The position numbers and the translations under genes are program-made. This document shows positions 58,145-64,000 of a DNA stretch of 64,000 nucleotides, in pieces. The stretch comes from Streptococcus oralis (GTDB taxonomy: Bacteria; Bacillota; Bacilli; Lactobacillales; Streptococcaceae), in the NCBI RefSeq assembly GCF_002386345.1, contig NZ_CP023507.1, positions 1,178,001 through 1,242,000 of the forward strand. Direction: 5' to 3'. A model generated the notes under the pieces. That model was given only the letters and a program-made list of their open reading frames with translations, was not told the DNA's origin and ran no database searches. Numbering within the stretch: the stretch's first letter is position 1; every line of letters begins with the position of its first letter.

Positions 58145-59368
58145 TTATTTGATTTGTTTTAGGACGACTTTCTTTCGTTTGAATGGAACTTTTCCACTTT
58201 TCTCTTCTGCTAGATTGGTCTGGTAACTCATAGACAAGAGGAGACCGACACCGATGAGGTTACTAATAATTGCGGATCCCCCTTGAGAAATAAATGGCAG
58301 AGGAATCCCTGTCAAAGGAAGTAAGCCTGTCACGGCACCGATATTTTCAAAGATATGGAAGAGCAACATCATGATAAAACCAGTCGAAATGTAGGTGTAG
58401 AACTGGTTATTTGACCTGAGCGTAATCTTCAACATACGGTAGATGAGAAGCAAGTATAAAGCAACCACAAAGACTGAACCAATAAAGCCAAAGTCTTCAG
58501 CAATTACGGTGAAAATCATATCGCTCTCGCGTACTGGAATGAGGAGATTGGACACATTGAAACCTTGTCCAAACAAGCCACCACTTCCAATCGCAATTTG
58601 TCCCTGCGCCTGTTGATATGTTGTTGTTTGTGCAAAGTCAAAGGGATTGAGCCAAGCCAAGATGCGGTTGATCTGGTAAGTTGGCATCCCAATCTGATGC
58701 AAGAAGGCACGTCCATCCTTGCTTATAAAGATGGCCATAAAACCTACAACTGCAGTCACTCCTGTCGCAAAAACCGGAATGATGATCTTCCACGAAACAC
58801 CTGAAAGGAGAACCATACCGGAAAAAATAGCTACAAAGACCAAGGCAGTCCCCAAGTCACTTTGTAGGGCTAAGAGTATCAAGACTGGTATGGTAAAGGC
58901 GATCATCCAACCAATCAGTAGGAAATCCAAGGGAATAGTCCGTCTCCATTCCTTGTGTTTTTGAGTGAATCTTACAATGGCTCGAGCCAACATCAAGATA
59001 TAGGAAATCTTCATGAATTCCGATGGCTGGAAAAGTGTCGTTCCACCAATCGATACCCAGTTCTTGGCACCTGTTGACGCTACAAGATTTGGATTGTAGA
59101 AAACAAGAGGTAGGATCATCAAAGCTAGCCCTAGACCATAAAGATAGGGAGTCACCTTCCATAAAAACTCGGTATTAAAGAACATGACCACAAAACCAAT
59201 GACAAGGCCCAAGGAAATCCAAGCGATTTGCTGACCTAGAATTAGTAATACATTATTTGGATAGTCATGACTAACTGCTATATAAATGGCCACTACTCCA
59301 ATCACCAGTAAACAAAACACTGGTAGGAGGAGGCTATAATCGACTCGAGAGTCGAAGGAACGTTTCAT
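58145..59368 (-). CDS. rodA: Rod-shape/SEDS peptidoglycan polymerase RodA
   Basis: SEDS-family glycosyltransferase for peripheral peptidoglycan synthesis. 407 aa with about ten membrane helices. Family motifs are GAKNWVSIGGTTLFQPSEFM, LQSDLGTALVF and ENIGAVTGLLPLTGIPLPFI. It partners a class B PBP encoded elsewhere. The gap to the dinG stop upstream is 5 bp, so dinG-rodA-pfpI may form one transcript. Confidence 0.92.
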   Translation of the reverse strand: MKRSFDSRVDYSLLLPVFCLLVIGVVAIYIAVSHDYPNNVLLILGQQIAWISLGLVIGFVVMFFNTEFLWKVTPYLYGLGLALMILPLVFYNPNLVASTGAKNWVSIGGTTLFQPSEFMKISYILMLARAIVRFTQKHKEWRRTIPLDFLLIGWMIAFTIPVLILLALQSDLGTALVFVAIFSGMVLLSGVSWKIIIPVFATGVTAVVGFMAIFISKDGRAFLHQIGMPTYQINRILAWLNPFDFAQTTTYQQAQGQIAIGSGGLFGQGFNVSNLLIPVRESDMIFTVIAEDFGFIGSVFVVALYLLLIYRMLKITLRSNNQFYTYISTGFIMMLLFHIFENIGAVTGLLPLTGIPLPFISQGGSAIISNLIGVGLLLSMSYQTNLAEEKSGKVPFKRKKVVLKQIK

Positions 59369-59373
59369 ATTTT

Positions 59374-61866
59374 TTACCTTTTCTCTTTCTTAGATTTTTC
59401 TTTCATTCTATTGCGATGGGATTGGAGAAAATCAGCTACAGCAGGCTCTAGCCGTTCTCTAGAAAGAACCTGAACAGCCCTTTCTTTTGACAAGGCCTGA
59501 GCGATTTGTTTGCCGTAACGCTTGCTGACAACACGGCTGTCTAAGATTACAGCGACCGAACCTTGGTCAGATCGTCTAACAGTACGACCCAAGGCTTGTT
59601 TTAGCCGAATGATCGCCATCGGCAACTGATAATCATAGAAAGGATTTTTCCCTTCTTGACGCAGTTCCTGGTTTAATTTTTTGGTTAACGGTTCATGGGG
59701 ATTTTGGAAAGGCAATCTCGGAATCACTTGAATTACACAAGGATGGGTTGAAAAATCAACCCCTTCCCAGAAACTACCTGTTCCAAGCAAGATCTGGCGC
59801 TCACCTTTTTCAAAACGTTTTTTCAGTTGGCTTGGTTCCCCATTTTTATACTGAGCTAGATGAGGTTGGTCGAGCAGGTCCGAAACTGCCAGCAACATTT
59901 CTTTTGAGGTAAACAAGACCAATAAGGGTTCTTGAAAGGCTTGTAAGCTTCGAATGACAGAAGCCACTTCACTAGCATAGTCAACAGGTGAAACTTCGGT
60001 AACGAGAGGAAAGTCATCAATTAGATAGACTTCTTGTTGTTCCTGCTTTGCTACATCAAGCCTAACAAGTGGAGCATCTGGGAATCCCAGTAAATCTGCT
60101 AAGGAAACCCGATTGCTGATTTCAAGAGTGGCCGATACTCCTAGGAGCCTACAATCTTCTGGCAATAGGTCTGCTAGTATAAAGCGGCCTTTTTTGCTTG
60201 AACAAATCAAGACATCCTTGCTCGATTTTTCTGCTGTAGCAAGCCAAAATTCACGGTCCGACGTGAAAAAGTTTGCAGTCTCTCTATACTCTGGGAGAGC
60301 TAACTCCGAAAAATGCTGGCGCAACTCTTCAAGAGAATCCAACCACTTTCCATTCTTCAGACCTGACTGATAGTGCTCTATCAAGTAACGACATTCAAAG
60401 CCGATACTCTCAAGCAAGCGTTTCTGAACCAAATCCTCCACTGACTCCAAGGACTTTTCAATTTGAGTTACAAGTTCCTCAAGGCGGTAAGCCTGCTGGG
60501 CTAGATTTTCAAGGGCTAGCAGCATTTTTTGAGCTTCATCCAAGATCACCAAACGGTTGTCGACAAACTCTGGATTGTCTTCCAAACGAGTGACCAGATA
60601 GGCATGATTAGTCAAGAGAACGCGACTGGTCTTGGCCTTTTCCTGCCCTCGTTTCCAAAAATCCTCTGTAGCAAATAAACTTTTCTTTGAAAGCTTACCA
60701 TCGTGGACTAGTTCCGGCAGAAAGTGCTGGTAGCGATAAAGCTGCCCGATTTCGTCCAAGTCACCAGTCTCTGTCTCTGTTAACCAGATGAGCAGTTGCA
60801 TTTTAAAACGTGTGAAAAGGCGATTGGACTCCGGTCGATGGAGGACTCGGTGAAAGGCATCCAGTTTCAAGTAATTTTGAGGCCCCTTGAGACTATGAAT
60901 TTCCAGATGGAAGACCTCTTTTAAGCGCTGACCTTCTTCTTGCATGATTTGATTTTGAAGAATTTTGGTCGGAACGCTCACTAGGATTCCAGCTTCACTC
61001 TCCGAGTTCAAAGCTGGAAGGAGATAACCATAAGTCTTGCCCAGTCCCGTTTGGGCTTGGATAAAGGAAGTTTGGTGTTCTTCCAATAATTGCTCAACCT
61101 TCTCCGCAAAATCCAGCTGCTGTGGACGTTCCTCCAGCCCCAATAAAGAAATGTTTTTAGCAAAGTCTTTGGATAACTTTTGTGGGACTAAGGCTTTGCT
61201 TTCCTTTCTGAGGAAAAGCCCATGAAGTTCCATCAAGTCGGGCGAAGATAAGAGAGATTGTTGCTGATAGACCTCCTCAATCACCAGATAACTTTCATAG
61301 AGAAGGTTGTCTGCAAGTTTTAGCAAGCTTTCTAAGAGCCCTTTTTGTAACTCAAATAGTTTTTGACGCATGTAGAGCAAGAGTTCAGCTGTTGCCTGAG
61401 CATCTGACAGGGCAGTATGGGCATGTTCCAGCTCAATGCCCAACTCTTGACAAAGGATACCTAAGTTATACTTTTCAAACTGAGGATATAGAACTTGGGC
61501 AAGCTCAACTGTATCCACCCGCGGTGTACGCAATTCATATCCTTCAAAAAAGAGAAATTCTGCAAGAAGGTTGGCATCAAACTGTACATTGTGCGCAACA
61601 AAAATACCGTCCTTAACCAATTCAAAAATTTTTCCGGCCACCTGAGAAAACTCTGGTGCCGCAGCCAAACGCTGATCGGTCAGACCCGTTAATTCTTTGA
61701 TATGAGAATCCAAGGGTTCATGGGGATTGACATCGGTCGCATACTGATCAATGATTTCACCATTCTCAATCACCACAATGCCTACTTGAATAATTTTTGC
61801 CTTGCTTCCGGTGCTGGTCGCCTCTAAATCAACGACCACATACCGATCATTTCTCGCATTCATCAT
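59374..61866 (-). CDS. dinG: DinG-like helicase with DEDDh exonuclease domain
   Basis: 830 aa. N-terminal 3'-5' exonuclease domain (about 8-165; VVDLEATSTG, HNVQFDANLL, HAHTALSDAQAT) fused to an XPD/DinG-type SF2 helicase with Walker A AQTGLGKT (271-278), DEAQ box and GTGSFWEGVDF. The four-cysteine Fe-S cluster of E. coli DinG is not apparent, as in S. aureus DinG, which works as an exonuclease. The start is one of two adjacent ATGs placed 5 and 8 nt after a TATAAT box. Confidence 0.93.
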   Translation of the reverse strand: MMNARNDRYVVVDLEATSTGSKAKIIQVGIVVIENGEIIDQYATDVNPHEPLDSHIKELTGLTDQRLAAAPEFSQVAGKIFELVKDGIFVAHNVQFDANLLAEFLFFEGYELRTPRVDTVELAQVLYPQFEKYNLGILCQELGIELEHAHTALSDAQATAELLLYMRQKLFELQKGLLESLLKLADNLLYESYLVIEEVYQQQSLLSSPDLMELHGLFLRKESKALVPQKLSKDFAKNISLLGLEERPQQLDFAEKVEQLLEEHQTSFIQAQTGLGKTYGYLLPALNSESEAGILVSVPTKILQNQIMQEEGQRLKEVFHLEIHSLKGPQNYLKLDAFHRVLHRPESNRLFTRFKMQLLIWLTETETGDLDEIGQLYRYQHFLPELVHDGKLSKKSLFATEDFWKRGQEKAKTSRVLLTNHAYLVTRLEDNPEFVDNRLVILDEAQKMLLALENLAQQAYRLEELVTQIEKSLESVEDLVQKRLLESIGFECRYLIEHYQSGLKNGKWLDSLEELRQHFSELALPEYRETANFFTSDREFWLATAEKSSKDVLICSSKKGRFILADLLPEDCRLLGVSATLEISNRVSLADLLGFPDAPLVRLDVAKQEQQEVYLIDDFPLVTEVSPVDYASEVASVIRSLQAFQEPLLVLFTSKEMLLAVSDLLDQPHLAQYKNGEPSQLKKRFEKGERQILLGTGSFWEGVDFSTHPCVIQVIPRLPFQNPHEPLTKKLNQELRQEGKNPFYDYQLPMAIIRLKQALGRTVRRSDQGSVAVILDSRVVSKRYGKQIAQALSKERAVQVLSRERLEPAVADFLQSHRNRMKEKSKKEKR

Positions 61867-61871
61867 TAAAA

Positions 61872-61880
61872 ATTATATCA
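61872..61880 (-). promoter_or_regulatory. Extended -10 promoter of dinG, 5-8 nt before the start
   Basis: Minus strand TGA-TATAAT (TATAAT at 61872-61877), then TTTTA and ATG-ATG. No Shine-Dalgarno sequence can fit in between. Confidence 0.6.
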
Positions 61881-61890
61881 AAAAAAGCAT

Positions 61891-62046
61891 GATTTGACAC
61901 CCCTCAACTTTGATAACAATCTCGCTTTCCTTGCGAGTTTGAGTAAAAATCAAGACCTTAAAAGTGAGAATTTCACGCAAGTTCAGCAGTTGGTCGCTAG
62001 TTCTGAGGTATTTGAAAACCTTATCAACAAAGCTACATCAACATAA
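61891..62046 (+). pseudogene. Possible remnant of a lost gene (C-terminal end)
   Basis: The gap between dinG and nnrD contains an open frame of 51 codons on the plus strand. Its sequence looks protein-like (NFDNNLAFLASLSKN, then FTQVQQLVASSEVFENLINK) and ends TAA at 62046, directly followed by a terminator hairpin. It has no ATG, no ribosome-binding site and no recognisable family. It is best explained as the tail of a deleted gene, but could be chance. Confidence 0.3.
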
Positions 62047-62079
62047 AAAGGCAACCAAGGTATTAGCTGCCTTTTTGAG
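62045..62079. terminator. Terminator of nnrD and of the upstream gene remnant
   Basis: AAAAAGGCA and TGCCTTTTT pair around a 15-nt loop. On the minus strand the last nnrD codons lie in the 5' arm and the hairpin ends in T5. On the plus strand it follows the remnant's stop. Confidence 0.7.
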
Positions 62080-62914
62080 ATATTTTTTTCATTGTTTTCG
62101 GAAGAGCTTTACTAATTTCGGTAGGCAAGACAAGGTAGTTTTCTTGAGCTAGTTCTTGCGCAATAGCTGAATGAAGGTGAGTTGCTGCCACCACTCTCTC
62201 ATAGAGACTGACTTGGTGAAACTGACCTGCAAAACCTGCAATCATCCCAGCCAGAGTATCTCCCATCCCACCAGTTGCTTGATAGGGACCTCCAACCTGT
62301 AACTGATAATATTCAGACTGACCAGCTTTCCAGATACGAGTCGCTGAACCCTTCTCGACTAGAATCGTCCTTTGAGGAAAAGCAGAAAGAGCCCTAGCAG
62401 TCGCCTCTGTATTTTGATGGTCAAGAACTATACCAGACAGTCTTTCCCATTCCTTTTGGTGGGGAGTTAGGATGAGCTGACTAGATGGGAATGTCAAATG
62501 AGCTTTTGCTAAGATGCCCAAAGCACCGCCATCTGCAATCAAAATCTGGTCTTTTCTAAGGCTGTCAAAGAACCTTCTTACGAGTTCTTCTCCGAATGCA
62601 TCCTCTCGCAAACCCGGACCTAGCAAGACAACTTCTGCCTTTTCCAACTGCTCTTTTAACAATTGCTGATCTTGAAGAGAAAATGCCATGGCCTCAGGTA
62701 AATGACTGTGTAGAGCAAGGATATTTTCCCTATCTGTTCCAACGGTCACCAAACCTGCCCCGCTTTTGACAGCTGCCAAGGCAGCCATGATGATGGCTCC
62801 ACCATAAGGATAGGTCCCACCAAGCAAGAGCAGACGGCCATAGTCTCCTTTATGACTGGTACGAGAACGTTCAATAATAACTTTTTCTAATAAAGTTTGA
62901 TCAATCACTTTCAT
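62063..62914 (-). CDS. nnrD: ADP-dependent NAD(P)H-hydrate dehydratase
   Basis: Repairs hydrated NAD(P)H. 283 aa ribokinase-like YjeF C-terminal domain. Motifs include GDYGRLLLLGGTYPYGGAI, VVLLGPGLRED, ILTPHQKEWERLSG and catalytic GGMGDTLAGMIAGF. The epimerase domain (NnrE) is not fused, as in many Firmicutes. Start after GAGAGGA with promoter TATAAT about 20 nt upstream. Confidence 0.92.
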   Translation of the reverse strand: MKVIDQTLLEKVIIERSRTSHKGDYGRLLLLGGTYPYGGAIIMAALAAVKSGAGLVTVGTDRENILALHSHLPEAMAFSLQDQQLLKEQLEKAEVVLLGPGLREDAFGEELVRRFFDSLRKDQILIADGGALGILAKAHLTFPSSQLILTPHQKEWERLSGIVLDHQNTEATARALSAFPQRTILVEKGSATRIWKAGQSEYYQLQVGGPYQATGGMGDTLAGMIAGFAGQFHQVSLYERVVAATHLHSAIAQELAQENYLVLPTEISKALPKTMKKISQKGS

Positions 62915-62944
62915 CGATTTTTCCTCTCACTCCATTATACTACA

Positions 62945-62968
62945 AAAGGAGGGGCAAACCTCCTTCTA
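62945..62968 (-). terminator. Terminator of the Cof phosphatase gene
   Basis: AAGGAGG and CCTCCTT pair around a 7-10 nt loop, followed by TTTTG on the minus strand, right after the phosphatase stop and just ahead of the nnrD promoter. Confidence 0.75.
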
Positions 62969-62970
62969 CA

Positions 62971-63744
62971 CTATTTTCCCTTAAATTCCGCAAAGGTCTG
63001 TAAGATTTTAGCTGCCACTGCTGGAGAAGGAGCTCCTTTTATCTCTAACGTGTCATCTGCATATGGAGTAAGGCCAGCAAAATCTCCTATCTGGACAGAA
63101 TAGAGCGATGTTTTAAATAGTTCAATATCGTTTTGGTCATTTCCAAAAGCGATGAAGTTCTCCCCGCATAACTTTTCAACAGTTGTCGCCTTATGAGTAT
63201 CCAAGGGATTAACATAAAGGCACTTTTCATGCGCATGATAGGAGAGATGAGCCTGTCCTAGTCTTTCTAGCTGACCAAGCAGATCATCAAGCAACTCCTC
63301 ATGGTCACCCATATAAACGACTACCTTAATCGGAGTACCTAAGTCCTCGAGTTTCTGATGACGAGCTACCTTTAGGGGATCCACACTGGAAATAAATGGA
63401 ATCTTCTCTACAATCTGTCCACTATAGTCAAAGCAATCATCTGCAAAAAAAGGGAGATTATAAGTCTGGCAATAATCCACTAGCGCATGATAAACTCTAG
63501 CATCGAGATTCCTTTCGAAGATAGCCTTCCCCAAATGATAGGCTACGCCACCATTCAAACCTATGACCAAGCGCTGACTGAGTTCAGGGCCTAATAAACC
63601 CAAGCAATCCCGATAAGAGCGAGCCGAGGCAAACACAAGCTCATGCCCATAATCTTCAGCCTTTAAAAGAACCTGCTGAATCTCCTCATCTATGGTCATG
63701 TAGTCAAAAGATAGCGTTCCATCCAGGTCAAATACGAATTTCAT
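62971..63744 (-). CDS. Cof-type HAD-IIB phosphatase
   Basis: 257 aa. Motif I MKFVFDLDGTLSFD at the N-terminus and the late motif IAFGNDQNDIELF (about 210), with Asn where Asp is common. The substrate is probably a sugar phosphate. It begins 4 bp after the folD stop, so it is probably co-transcribed with folD. Confidence 0.88.
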   Translation of the reverse strand: MKFVFDLDGTLSFDYMTIDEEIQQVLLKAEDYGHELVFASARSYRDCLGLLGPELSQRLVIGLNGGVAYHLGKAIFERNLDARVYHALVDYCQTYNLPFFADDCFDYSGQIVEKIPFISSVDPLKVARHQKLEDLGTPIKVVVYMGDHEELLDDLLGQLERLGQAHLSYHAHEKCLYVNPLDTHKATTVEKLCGENFIAFGNDQNDIELFKTSLYSVQIGDFAGLTPYADDTLEIKGAPSPAVAAKILQTFAEFKGK

Positions 63745-63748
63745 CTTC

Positions 63749-64000
63749 CTAGTCCTTATTTAGTGTTCGAAGCGCTGCCTGATAGGTTTGCTCCATTAGC
63801 ATGGTAATCGTCATAGGACCAACTCCACCCGGTACAGGTGTGATGTGGCTAGCAAGTGGTGCAACAGCATCATAATCAACATCTCCACAAAGCTTGCCAT
63901 TTTCATCTCGGTTCATCCCAACATCAATGACAACCGCTCCCGGTTTGACAAAGTCAGCTGTCACAAACTTAGCACGACCGATTGCAACGACAAGAATATC
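63749..64000 (-). CDS. folD: Methylenetetrahydrofolate dehydrogenase/cyclohydrolase, C-terminal part
   Basis: Bifunctional one-carbon enzyme. The window ends inside the gene; the last 83 codons are visible on the minus strand. Hallmark [20 protein letters not shown] and C-terminal [18 protein letters not shown]. The 5' end lies beyond the window. Confidence 0.95.
   Translation of the reverse strand, partial: DILVVAIGRAKFVTADFVKPGAVVIDVGMNRDENGKLCGDVDYDAVAPLASHITPVPGGVGPMTITMLMEQTYQAALRTLNKD

Overview
The window is chromosomal DNA of a mitis-group Streptococcus, most likely Streptococcus oralis or a very close relative. Four things point there. A 1575-residue GH70 glucosyltransferase sits directly behind an Rgg regulator, as gtfR does in S. 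oralis (S. gordonii gtfG is the close alternative). The tmRNA encodes the tag AKNNTSYALAA. PgdA has the length and catalytic numbering of the pneumococcal enzyme. The gene order (def-rlmB-trxB ... nox-apbE ... glyQS) is pneumococcus-like. Base composition is low-GC throughout. No prophage, ICE or CRISPR array is present. The only mobile DNA is one intact IS200/IS605-type element and a decayed ISL3-type transposase end.

Layout. 1-1290: end of a uracil permease gene and an IS200-like element. 1300-8000: a drug/metabolite exporter, a beta-lactamase-fold hydrolase, cppA, an aquaglyceroporin, then an uncharacterised ATP-grasp plus two-esterase operon. 8000-10400: nifS-thiI for tRNA thiolation. 10400-17000: a small membrane protein behind a CiaR-like promoter, ftsK, and the fruRKA operon with a cre site. 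17000-19000: two tRNA-Ser genes, a lipoprotein gene and ssrA. 19000-31000: housekeeping clusters (capA-HAD-SGNH, def, rlmB, trxB, an amino-acid ABC transporter, ogt, pdxST). 30570-35080: nox divergent from apbE and two flavin reductases, with cre sites in both promoters. 35150-39430: a T-box-led transcription unit GFA-family gene-glyQ-glyS. 39500-46640: a cell-surface subtilase, an aldo/keto reductase and pgdA. 46700-51080: ezrA and HAD-gyrB. 51080-57580: rgg-gtfR and an insertion-sequence relic. 57580-64000: pfpI-like gene, rodA, dinG, nnrD, a Cof phosphatase and the end of folD.

Main finding. The larger of the two flavin reductases behind apbE (33831-35075) ends in a Gly/Ala/Asp-rich tail with two copies of D-A-T-S-G-A-S. 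This fits the Dxx(S/T)GA(S/T) motif that ApbE flavin transferases modify with FMN. ApbE, encoded two genes upstream in the same operon, has no export signal. The three genes therefore look like a self-contained cytosolic system: the flavin transferase, its doubly modified substrate and a partner reductase, under CcpA-type control next to NADH oxidase.

Other points worth attention: a glycine T-box that governs an unrelated GFA-family gene before glyQS, with a duplicated glyQ start in between; five genes (ftsK, rlmB, pgdA, the HAD gene before gyrB, dinG) whose extended -10 promoter lies only 5-7 nt before the ATG, suggesting leaderless mRNAs; a YSIRK-signal subtilase without an LPXTG anchor; and a perfect palindrome over the -35 of an amino-acid ABC transporter operon.
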